Shown here: positions 28,516 through 37,213 of the stretch, piece after piece
How positions within the stretch are numbered: the stretch's first letter is position 1
Layout of the letters: each line of letters opens with the position of its first letter
From: Symbiodinium natans
Taxonomy: Eukaryota > Sar > Dinophyceae > Suessiales > Symbiodiniaceae
Assembly: GCA_905221605.1 (NCBI GenBank)
Contig: CAJNDS010002659.1
Span: forward strand, 226,959 to 271,195
DNA: 44,237 bases
Reading direction: 5' to 3'
Made by a program: the position numbers and the translations under genes
The notes under the pieces: generated by a model
Databases searched by the model: none
What the model saw: only the letters and a program-made list of their open reading frames with translations
Told to the model about the DNA's origin: nothing

Positions 28516-28705
28516 TGACAGAGTCTAAGACTGCTGCCACTGACAGCAGTGCAACCACATTCAAGCGGCACGCAGTGCCCGCTTTTCACACAGCACGATA
28601 CAGAAAACTCGTGTGCCTTGAAGGTGAGCCGCGGCGCGGCGATTGTGATTCTCAGAGCCTCTGACAAGGGCTGTGATAGGCCTTATGCCCAACTTCACTT
28701 CTACA
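28516..28705 (-). repeat. 5' LTR of the Copia element
   Basis: On the minus strand it begins TGTAGAAGTGAAGTTGGGCA and ends CTTAGACTCTGTCA. No difference from the other LTR was found on base-by-base reading. It should contain the promoter and transcript start, but no obvious TATA box is visible. Confidence 0.95.
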
Positions 28706-28710
28706 CCTAA
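28706..28710. repeat. Target-site duplication, right copy (CCTAA)
   Basis: CCTAA directly after the element, followed by ACCCTAGAAACCC, a decayed continuation of the telomere-like target. Confidence 0.8.
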
Positions 28711-28757
28711 ACCCTAGAAACCCTATAAACCCTAAGCCACCAAGCCAAATCTCGAAG

Positions 28758-28838
28758 TCTGGCGAGAGGTACAGAGTCCATCCGAGGAAAGAGCGACCTC
28801 TCCCCCGTCATCGCCTCGAAGGAGACCATCATGATTAG
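28758..28838 (+). CDS. Candidate exon beside the Copia insertion
   Basis: An open segment LARGTESIRGKSDLSPVIAS continuing to ETIMI, ending at AGGGTTTAA of a telomere-like tract. Acceptor CTCGAAG is weak. The call rests on composition only. Confidence 0.25.
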   Translation, partial: SGERYRVHPRKERPLPRHRLEGDHHD

Positions 28839-28853
28839 GGTTTAAGAGCTTCG

Positions 28854-28921
28854 TTTAGGGTTTAGGGTAATTAGGGTTTAGGGTTTAGGGTTTAGGGTTT
28901 AGGGTTTAGGGTTTAGGGTTC
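28854..28921 (+). repeat. TTTAGGG telomere-like array
   Basis: About nine units with one GTAATTAGGG interruption. Confidence 0.95.
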
Positions 28922-28962
28922 ATGTCGAATGCAGGGTGCAGGGGTCAGGAAAGTGGTGGCAC

Positions 28963-29580
28963 TGCTCACTGCACCATTTCGCTTTCAGAGTCACGCTTGG
29001 GAATCAGGATTTGCCACAGTTCACGAAAGTACGGCGTGGTTGGGTTCACCCGCCACGCGAGCATGATGAGCATCATCCGTCTCGCGGTTGCACTGCTAAT
29101 GTCGTTTTCAGAGTGCCTGACAGTCAGGATTTGCCACAGTTTACGAAAGTACGGCGTGGTTGGGTCACCCGCCACGCGAGCATCATGAGCATCATCCGTT
29201 TCGCGGTTGCACTGCTGCATTTTGCTTTCAGAGTCACGCTTGGGAATCAGGATTTGCCACAGTTCACGAAAGTACGGCGTGGTTGGGTTCACCCGCCACG
29301 CGAGCATGATGAGCATCATCCGTTTCGCGGTTGCACTGCTCCATTTTGATTTCAGAGTCACGCTTTTGAATCAGGATTTGCCACAGTTCACGAAAGTACG
29401 GCGTGGTTGGGTTCACCCGCCTCGCGAGCATGATGAGCATCATCCGTTTCGCGGTTGCACTGCTCCATTTTGCTTTCAGAGTCACGCTTGGGAATCAGGA
29501 TTTGCCACAGTTCGCGAAAGTACGGCGTGATTGGGTTCACCCGCCACGCGAGCATCATGAGAATCATCAATCACGGTGTG
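28963..29580. repeat. Five-copy satellite with 119-124 bp period
   Basis: CGCGAGCAT landmarks at 29056, 29175, 29299, 29423 and 29547 give periods of 119, 124, 124 and 124 bp. Copies share TTTCAGAGTCACGCTTGGGA and CACGAAAGTACGGCGTGG. As 124 is not a multiple of three, reading frames rotate, which argues against protein coding. Confidence 0.95.
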
Positions 29581-29607
29581 ATTGGGTCGGCCAGCCCACA
29601 GGCTTTC

Positions 29608-29700
29608 CTATATACCCCTCGGGGTTTTTTGATTTTTGTTTATATTAAACCCAAGCGGATATTAATAAGCTATTTGAACGAGGTTCTAAGGGGAGTATAG
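29608..29700. mobile_element. MITE-like element, CTATAYYCCCC family copy 2
   Basis: A 93-bp element starting CTATATACCCC and ending CTAAGGGGAGTATAG. Its interior AAACCCAAGCGGATATT is shared with 13388-13483. No clear target duplication here. It begins right after the satellite block. Confidence 0.7.
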
Positions 29701-31142
29701 TTGCAGTAGGACTCAGGGACACATTGTTCAGGAAACACTGTGGCCGTATAAGTCAGCAGGAACGTTTGGGTGACGAACTGGGGTTGCTCGAATTGCCCCT
29801 AAGCCCTAAACCCTAAAACCTAACCCGTAAACCTAAACCCGAAAACCCTAAACCCTAAACCCTAATCGCCTTGAATCTTCAATTCAGAGCCGTGTGACAG
29901 TCTCAAGTTGTTCTCGAAAAACGGTTTCCATGGCGTTTGCATCCGGCCATGTTTTTGCTTCTTCAGACATCCTCGAGCATCAAGCCTTGCACATCCAACG
30001 AATGCTACAAGACTAGCTCCCCAGAACCTGAGCTCCCTCCAAGCGGAGAAACTTTTTTGGGTTGGAGGGGGGAGTAACAGAGGGGGTTTGCCCCGCGCAG
30101 CAAAGCCCAAGTGCCCTTTGCTTGCTGCTGTGCTGACGCTTTAAGAATCCCTTTCCGCCCAATGTTCAGTACCTCGGTTAAAAATGGAAATGCCAAAGGG
30201 GGGTGGGGGATGTTTGCGGAAATGAGAGATCAAAGCCGACTCGCTCACGTCGAACCGAGCGGTGCAGCACATTTAGCTCAGTTTTGCTTAAAATGCTCAG
30301 CTGCAGCGTCCGCAGACAGATTTTAATCTCGCAGGATCGCAAACCATTGACTGGCATCGATTTCAATCCTGTCAGCAAGTCTTGTGCAGTACTCAAAGCT
30401 GTTTAAACACATACCCGTGCGATCGCGAATCATTGCGGGCGAATATTGCATTCACTGTCGGGTGTGAACTCAATACTGCCAGTGTTTTCTCAGGGGAAGC
30501 CTTCGCACTGCTTTTTCCTTGGGAAGGCGCCCGAAGGAGGACAAAGCTCATGAAACCTACAATTCGCAGCCGGCACGCGTTGGGCTTCCATGGGCTTCCG
30601 TGTGAGAAAGGCGGAGGCCGCAACACATGGAGAAATTTGTGGGTTTGCATATGGGAAAGCACGTGCTGGAGCCCGTACAATGCACGCAAGCTCGCCCTTC
30701 GCAGTCGGCACGATTTGGGCTTACGGAGTGGAGGCGCGGCGCCGGCCGTAATGCACGGGTTTAGGGTTTGGGGTTTGGGGTTTAGAGTTTAGGGTAATGT
30801 GTGGAACAGCAAAATTCGCAAGCGCCATCCAAAACCACACATGTCAATGTCAATGCTCCGGTCCTAACAACAGATGTACGGTAAACTACAAAAAGTTGGA
30901 ACATCCTTATCCCCATACCCCAACAAGTATACTAAAGGAAATCCCAGCTCTAATAATCCCTGAACCACGTTCCAGGTGTCTGGAGTTCAACGTCTGCAAT
31001 ATGTTCGGTTCCAACGAGCGTATCCCAATGGTTTGCACAGGAGCTCCCGAAAGATAAGGGCAGCCTGCTCGATGCCCTACCGGAGGTCAAAGATCCCGTA
31101 GAGGCAGTTGGAGTCCTGGAGAGAGAGGGGGGGGGGGTATGT
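29701..31142. other. Mostly non-coding region; one unassigned 86-codon frame
   Basis: Degenerate CCCTAAA at about 29806-29866 and short TTTAGGG at 30759-30795. An open frame from ATG 30797 to 31057 (86 codons, MCGTAKFASAIQ...) has no recognisable motif. Two related 25-bp pieces containing TTCGCAGYCGGCACG occur near 30560 and 30700. Confidence 0.4.
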
Positions 31143-31248
31143 GGGAGTTTACGAATCCAGGGGACCCTTAATTCACTATAGACCCCAAAAAAGAGTATGT
31201 AGGACCCCCCCTATAGTAAGGACCCTAACAAGGTACGCGTAAATTCCC
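31143..31248. mobile_element. MITE-like element, GTTTACG-ended copy 2
   Basis: A 106-bp segment with inverted ends GGGAGTTTACG and CGTAAATTCCC. The interior has paired arms ACTATAGACCCC and CCCCCTATAGTA. Related by its ends to 3279-3386. Confidence 0.5.
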
Positions 31249-31460
31249 TGAGACCTTCCAAAGGGCTGCTTGTAATTGCTCGCAAGCATCTTACGGTTCC
31301 TTCGCAATGTTCCCCACAGGTCTCCCGACATGGTGATCATGTCTCAAGGATAATGCGCATTGTCCCATAATCCGCAAGACTCACAAGCACATAAGGTCTT
31401 ATATGATACTCGTCCAAAGCAACTGGGCGTCATATCCTTACTACACAAGTATTGTCTTTC

Positions 31461-31830
31461 TGGGTTTTTGCAGGCGGTTGTACGTCCCGAAAGCAGAAAT
31501 GATATAGCATGCTACTGGAACTGTGCTGATATATCTGAATTTAGCGAGCGTGTGGGTGGTTTCTAGTTCAAGGGGTAAGCCAGAAGTTTTTTTTAGATAC
31601 TTTACCATTGCATTTTTGTTTTTTAGGGTGCTTCAGGTGGTTGTGTGCTGTTATATCTTAATATAGCGAGGGTTTAGGGTGGTTTTGAGTGGAAGACTAG
31701 TGAAAGGGGTACGTACGCCAGAAGGTTTTGTTTAGATACTTTACTGATACATTTTTGTTTTTCAGGATGTTTCAGGTGGTTGTACGTCTCGTCAGGAGAA
31801 ACGATATCACATGCTACGGGAACTGTGTTG
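31461..31830. repeat. Degenerate triplicated segment of about 140-160 bp
   Basis: Three related blocks with GGTTGT landmarks at 31476, 31638 and 31777. Shared pieces are GATACTTTAC, CATTTTTGTTTTTCAGG, CAGGTGGTTGTACGTC and ATAGCGAG. Blocks one and three also share ATGCTACNGGAACTGTG. Each block has a T-run plus AG resembling a splice acceptor. Confidence 0.7.
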
Positions 31831-31880
31831 TCTGTTGCAAGTCTCTAAAACGGTGGATCTTTGGGGGGGCGGGTTAGCAT

Positions 31881-31957
31881 AGATATATATATATATATAC
31901 AGATCAGATGTATATACATATATGTATATATATATATATATATATTTGTGTGTGTGT
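31881..31957. repeat. TA and TG microsatellites
   Basis: Several TA runs separated by CAGATCAGATG and ending in TGTGTGTGTG. Confidence 0.9.
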
Positions 31958-32631
31958 GCGGCTAGCGAAGACAAAGTGACGCCTGTGCGGGGCTTGCGGG
32001 TTCTAGGCGGCTCATCGGATGAAGGTCCGCGGTTCAGGGTGGCGTCGTTTTTCAACTCCTGGAATTGCGTCTCAGCCGGTTACTTAAAGGGAGTGTGTTA
32101 TGATCCGCCGCAGTGAAGTGAAGATGGGATCAAGTCCAGCGTTGGACTGGTTCAACTCACAGGTCTGTCAGCACGTTTGACTTTGCAGGTTCAGGATGCC
32201 TAGGCATAGGCATCTGAGGGCAAGCTAGGTGAGACTCGGGAGTTTGAGGTCGACTGGGTTTTTGGTGGCGTTCGTCCATTGTCACTCTTGGGCAACCAGA
32301 ATGCATGACGCATGGCAGCAGCAGCTTCGTAGCCCTCCAGTAGACGCTCATGGGTTTCTAGATCCCGAAAGCACTCGGCCGCAAGCCTGACGCGATATAG
32401 TCTGGTAAAGATGTGTGCGCAAGCCGGGGTCCACCAAAAACAGTGTTGGCTACTTTTGAACTCTTCAAACGAAAGGGCGTAGGGTTGGAAGTTCAAGAGC
32501 TTGGTGTGCGCATGCTTTGGGGAGGTGCAGCCCGGTAGGCGTTAGACCCAAAGGTGAATAGAACCCCAGGCCCATTTCCTACTCCCAAAACTGAAGCCAC
32601 ACGTGTCCGGAGCTTCAGACAAACGTAACAG

Positions 32632-32742
32632 GTCGTGGCCGATGTGATGGGCGAGGTGGCAGACAAGACCGTGCGTGACATGGAGGCCAAGGGCCCTTTC
32701 AATGAAAGCTTCGAATCCCAACCTTATAAGCATACCGTATAA
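32632..32742 (+). CDS. Candidate terminal exon
   Basis: Acceptor AAACGTAACAG, then VVADVMGEVADKTVRDMEAK, then GPFNESFES and a short tail to TAA. The balanced composition (D, E, K, V, M) is strongly coding-like. No family was recognised, and the last few residues may be intron if a donor precedes them. Confidence 0.4.
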   Translation, partial: VVADVMGEVADKTVRDMEAKGPFNESFESQPYKHTV

Positions 32743-32839
32743 TCCCAACATCATTCGGGTTTCGGGGCTCCAACTTACAGGTCCCGGTGCCTTTGCAGGA
32801 ATTCAGGGCACAAACCCCGGACTCTGGGCTCGCACTTTT

Positions 32840-34140
32840 CAGGCCCTAAACCCTAAACCCTAAACCCTGAGCCCCCCGGGATGAGGGTCCTGGAGACGTG
32901 ATCAGGCCAATTGTAGGGCTTGAGGCCTTCGGACTTTTGCATGTAGCCCCCCCTAAACCCTAAACCCCAAAAGACGAAATGGCCTGTTGCCAGCAGATCA
33001 AAGAATAGAAGGCGACCTGAAGTGCTTTTGTTCCGCCGATGTAGAGTTTTGGATATGCTTCGAGATTCGAAAACTCAGGATTCACCACGACGTCAGGGCT
33101 TAGGGGTTTTGGAGGGTTCTGAGGTGCTTGACATGGCACACCCACTCTACTACCGTCATACCGATTCCAACCTCTTGGTGCCTGAAATGTTAACCCGTTC
33201 CAATGCCCGAAGCTCCCGACCCTACCCCCCATGTCGGCCTCCACTTCGATGCCACACCGGCACATGTAGGCAGAGCAACTTCGGCAACATCTTAGACATG
33301 TTCAGTGATAGCGACACGTTTTCCCACCATCTGAGCCTCCCTTGCTTCATTCAGCTTGGCAAGCGTTTATAGAGCATCCGGCTTTTGGCCCTCCACTGTT
33401 TCACGGAGGTTTGGTTTCAAGTGCAAGAGGAGGCCTTGCTAAATTTACACAGAAAGCTCCTCTTTCGCTTTCCGCCTTCGCCATGACCCCGCAAAGCGAG
33501 GGGCCCAGTTGGGTTTAGGGCTTAGGGTTCAGGGTTCAGGATTCAGGGTTCTTGCGGGGGCGAGGGGGAGCACCTTGGAAACCCTGCAAAGCCCCAGGTG
33601 TTTGGCTTCCGGGGGGGGGGTACTCCGAACACCCGGCCGGAATCCTAAGCCAGATGGGGTTTCAGGTTTACAGGGCCTAAACTTCATAGAGCCCTCACCC
33701 CTCAACCCTCAGAAATTCTCAGCCCTTTAATGAATTAAACCACGGCACCAAACCCTGGAGAAAAAAAGCGATCTAGCCCACCCTAAACTCCAAAGGCCCA
33801 ATTCCAAGGTCAAGGAACCGTCAAGTCGTTGGCTTGCTCCCTCCCGGGAGTGCCCACACCCCCTCCTCAACAACCCAGACACGTCCCCAAAGCCCTGCTG
33901 AGGTTTCCGAGATTTGTTTGGTGTGTTGAGGCTCCTTTTGTCTTCAAGGTCCCCCGACTTCATCTCCACTCCGGTTCAAAAAAGAAGAGAGATGATAGCG
34001 GTAAAAGACCCTGGTAAAATCAAACTGCACCCCCCCCCCCGCCCCCAAAAAAGGAGAAGAAAAAGGACAATAGCAAATCAAAAAGCAACTCTTGAACACC
34101 CCATCCACCCTGATTTACCAGCCCACTCTCTGTACCTTCA
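32840..34140. other. Region without a convincing gene
   Basis: Short CCCTAAA pieces at 32843-32868 and 32952-32968, and C and G homopolymer runs. Open frames here have no recognisable motif. Confidence 0.45.
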
Positions 34141-34350
34141 AAACACCCTAAGCCCTAAAACCCTAAAACCCTACAACCCTAAAACCCTAAAACCCTAAAG
34201 CCCCAAAACCCCAAAACCCCAAAACCCTAAAACCCCAAAACCCCAAAACCCTAACACCCTACAACCCTAAAACCCTACAACCCTACAACCCTAAAACCCT
34301 AAAACCCTAAAACCCTAAAACCCTAAAACCCTTAACCCTAAACCCCTTCA
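34141..34350 (-). repeat. CCCTAAAA octamer array
   Basis: About 22 units of an eight-base variant (CCCTAAAA, with CCCTACAA and CCCCAAAA forms) rather than the usual heptamer, then a few heptamers. Confidence 0.9.
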
Positions 34351-34363
34351 TGCGCCCAAGCTC

Positions 34364-34441
34364 TGGCAGGGAAGTCTTTGGCCCTAAACCCTAAACCCTA
34401 AACCCTAAACCCTAAACCCCTTGGCAGGGAAGTCTTTGGCC
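34364..34441. repeat. CCCTAAA array flanked by a 20-bp direct duplication
   Basis: TGGCAGGGAAGTCTTTGGCC is present at 34364-34383 and again at 34422-34441, separated only by about five CCCTAAA units. The duplicated segment contains the acceptor and first codons of the exon that follows. Confidence 0.9.
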
Positions 34442-34520
34442 TGGGCCCTGCTGGGCCTCGCCTTTGCCGGCCTCACCTTCGTGCAGCCGCGGCTGGGGCG
34501 CGATGGGAATGTGGGAGCTG
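34428..34520 (+). CDS. Candidate exon, signal-peptide-like with FVxP motif
   Basis: Acceptor CTTGGCAG, then KSLAWALLGLAFAGLTFVQP and RLGRDGNVGAEE. A hydrophobic helix ending in phenylalanine-valine-x-proline is the layout of dinoflagellate plastid leaders (FVAP motif). Its 5' part is duplicated upstream of the adjacent CCCTAAA array. The donor is unclear. Plastid targeting is inferred, not shown. Confidence 0.45.
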
Positions 34521-34804
34521 AAGAGTCGGCTTTAGGGTTGGGGTTTTGGGTTTTTGGGTTTTTGGGTATTTGGGTTTTAGGGTTTAGGGTTTAGGGATTG
34601 GGGTTTAGGGTTTGGGGGTATTCAACTTATACGGGGCTTATAGGGAACGTGGGTTTTTTTGGGTCTTGTAGGAACCCTAAACCCTATTTGGGGCTCCGAG
34701 CTTCGGAAGAAGCTTGGGATGCGAGGCAGACGGCACTTCATCCGCGACCGGGGTCGAGGCGAAGCACCTGAAGACCATCACGTGAAGTAGGGTTTAGGGT
34801 TTAG

Positions 34805-34947
34805 GAGAAATGCCGGGCGTGGATGATGCAATCGTGCAGCTGATGCGAGTGGTCATCGGCCAGGAATTTCAGGCCATGGGCAGAATGGGACAGCACGAAG
34901 GATCCAGATGCTTGGAAGTGTCAGCTGCGAGCTTGCCACTCGGATGA
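34805..34947 (+). CDS. Candidate terminal exon with a telomere-repeat acceptor
   Basis: The acceptor is GGGTTTAG|GAG, the last unit of a short TTTAGGG tract. The frame reads EMPGVDDAIVQLMRVVIGQE and continues through FQAMGRMGQHEG to TGA at 34945-34947, 46 residues in all. The composition is strongly coding-like. Family unknown. Confidence 0.45.
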
Positions 34948-35119
34948 GAACACGAAGTGCGCAAACAAAGTGCTCAGATACTGCACTGGCATTCTCCTCC
35001 CCCGAACCTGCTCGACACAGTGGTAGGCTCTGGCACTCCAAACCCCATCCCCATGATCCCTGAAGTTGATTTCTGGGCCAAGACAGACGAACGCCGACTC
35101 AAGCCCCCTTGAACCTTAA

Positions 35120-35236
35120 GCCTGTAAACCTTTTAAACCTTTAAACCCTAAACCCTAAGCCTTAAACCCTAACCCCTAAACCCTAAGCCCTAAACCCTAA
35201 ACCCTGAACCCCGAACCCTAAACCCTAAACCCTAAA
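35120..35236 (-). repeat. Degenerate CCCTAAA array
   Basis: Mixed CCCTAAA, CCCTAAG, CCTTAAA and CCCGAA units. Confidence 0.85.
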
Positions 35237-35343
35237 GCCAAAGCCAAGAATTCCACTTCCCTGAAGAACATTCCGCCAAGAAGCCTCTAGAGCCGTAGAG
35301 GACTCATGCCCAGAACCCCGAAGAAGCAATATCCGGGGGGTAT

Positions 35344-35395
35344 TTGGGTTTAGGGTTTAGGGTTTAGGGTTTCGGGTTTAGGGTTTAGGGTTTAG
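35344..35395 (+). repeat. TTTAGGG telomere-like array
   Basis: About seven units. The last TTTAG is the putative acceptor of the exon starting at 35396. Confidence 0.95.
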
Positions 35396-35485
35396 GGCTC
35401 TGTTGGACAGGAGCCTGCGGAATCAGGCCGGCGCCGGCTCGCGGATGCCAAGGCTACGAAGAGCCAGATAGACATTGGCCAATAA
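35396..35485 (+). CDS. Candidate terminal exon with a telomere-repeat acceptor
   Basis: Directly after GGGTTTAG the frame reads GSVGQEPAESGRRRLADAKA and then TKSQIDIGQ before TAA. No family recognised. Another TTTAGGG array starts at 35500, so the exon is sandwiched between two arrays of the same orientation. Confidence 0.4.
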   Translation, partial: GSVGQEPAESGRRRLADAKATKSQIDIGQ

Positions 35486-35499
35486 CAATAGCAAGAACC

Positions 35500-35590
35500 G
35501 GGTTTAGGGTTTAGGGTTTAGGGTTTAGGGTTTAGGGTTAGGGTTTAGGGATTGGGGATTAGGGTTTAGGGATTAGGGATTAGGGATTAG
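35500..35590 (+). repeat. TTTAGGG/ATTAGGG array
   Basis: Standard units followed by a GATTAGG variant repeated several times at the right end. Confidence 0.9.
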
Positions 35591-37213
35591 GCTGGCATAA
35601 ATGTTGACAGTAACGATGCTCATGATGATGATTTGGAAAGCGCCAAGAAAAACAGAGAATGATAAGACGCAACCAAAACATACAGTAACATCTCGTAAGC
35701 ATCAAGAAGCCTGGCCGGAATCGTGAGAATTATAGAGTGCTAAACGGGGTTCTTTGGAGGGGTCAGAGGTGGTTGTAGAGCACATTGACGTGTTCTTGCA
35801 TGCTCTAGGCTTCTGAGCTTTTTGGAGGGCCCGCGGAGTGCCTGCTCTGCTCAGGAAAAGCAGGGCATGTGGCATTCAAAGTTAGGGCTGGAGCGAACAA
35901 GGGGAGGTTGAAGGTTCGGTTTGGGGTTTGCGTAGCCTCTGTACGGCCAGCTGTATGGATTTGGCGGGTCCCATCCAAGGGGGCTACCGACGTGTTGCTT
36001 TGCTTTCGGGAGCTCCATTTCCTCCATCCCGCCACAGCTCCCACCCACACACACAGACACCTCTTGTCGATGAGGCAAGCCATGATCGAGGTGCCTGGAG
36101 GCCTCGGGAGGATCAAGGATGGATCTTGAGCAACCTGAACTCTCTAGAACCGAAGTGTGAGCCCCCCCCTTCAAGAATTTAGAGCTGTCTGGGGCTTAAA
36201 GGGATTCGAGTTGGGGACAATTGGGGATTTGGAGTTTGGTGCCTTGCTCTCGAATGCCTCTCCAAGGGCGCAGAAGGGCCATACGTGAGTAAAAGAGCAG
36301 CGATGGCCGCGGGCACCAAGAAGTAACCAGCAACACCCACAACACCAGCCCACAGCCCTTAGTCCCAGCAACCACAGCAACACACAGCCTACACAGCAAA
36401 CACAGCAAACACAGCAAACACAGCAAACACAGCAAACACAGCACACACAGCACACACAGCACACACAGCAACCAACAACAACCAACAACAACCAAAACGT
36501 GTGGTTTTGCGGCTTGGCGGACACGTGAAAGGAGAGCCGGGTTGGCGAAGGTGCAAAAACGGTGAAATCTTCAACACTTACCACCACTTCCCACCACACC
36601 GACACGGAACACCGGCTTGCCGTATATACCTACATGGGGGGGTTTCCGAATCGGGGTTGCTCTATTTAATGGCACCTTTTGGGGGTTCTTTTGCATTTGG
36701 GGTATAAAAGGGGTACCCATGCTCTCTGGGAAAATACCCTCATGTGTGGGAACTGGCGTTTGGGGCTTTGGATTTAGGTTTAGGTATTGGGGTTTAGGAA
36801 TTTGGGGATTGCATGTTCACTTTCGACTCGATTCTTAGAGGAGAGAGAGTTTGGCCCGCTCTGGGGCACGTGATTTAGGCTCATGCGCGGTGCAGATCAC
36901 CGTTATGTCATAATCATTTTGCGTCCTGTGTGACATGTTGTTCTTGGGTATATTTGTCAGAACTGAATTAAGGGTCCTAAATACACCATTGTGACAAGGA
37001 CTAGCAACCGGGCCACATTTTGGACGCACCCTTTTGTGTTGTTGCGCGAACCATTGTTACTGGTGCTATCTCGGCTCTTGATTTTGCAGTTTGTTCCAAG
37101 AAGCATGCTTCACAGCGGCTGTAGTGCAGTAATGCCCGTAAACGTGGTCAAGGGCTAGGTGATGCATATGGAAATAGGTATGTGGCCGTAGTTTTCTGGG
37201 TCAGGGCTTAACG
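35591..37213. other. Region without a convincing gene; upstream of the RCC1-like gene
   Basis: Overlapping open frames around 35805-36182 lack motifs. The stretch 36840-37213 before the RCC1-like ATG is less GC-rich. No spliced-leader acceptor could be chosen with confidence. Confidence 0.45.
36391..36475. repeat. CACAGCAAA minisatellite
   Basis: About nine 9-bp units (CACAGCAAA, then CACAGCACA). The cysteine/valine-rich open frames on the minus strand arise from it. Confidence 0.9.

Larger units (their letters stand above)
19658..28705 (-). mobile_element. Complete Copia-type LTR retrotransposon
   Basis: A 9,048-bp element transcribed on the minus strand. It is bounded by two 190-bp LTRs with TG...CA ends that look identical, and by CCTAA on both outer sides (19653-19657 and 28706-28710). 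After the upstream LTR comes a tRNA-type primer binding site; before the downstream LTR lies a polypurine tract. The order integrase, reverse transcriptase, RNase H places it in Ty1/Copia (Pseudoviridae-type) rather than Ty3. Identical LTRs, intact TSD and an almost uninterrupted polyprotein suggest recent insertion. Its length is well above the usual 5-6 kb of Copia elements because of extra domains between protease and integrase. Confidence 0.95.

Noticed and set aside
32200-32496. 98-codon minus-strand frame (RVRLAAECFRDLETHERLLE within)
   Set aside because: Part of it looks helix-like and could be an exon, but no convincing splice pair or family was found.
36171-36605. Minus-strand cysteine/valine-rich 144-codon frame
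   Set aside because: Generated by the CACAGCAAA minisatellite.
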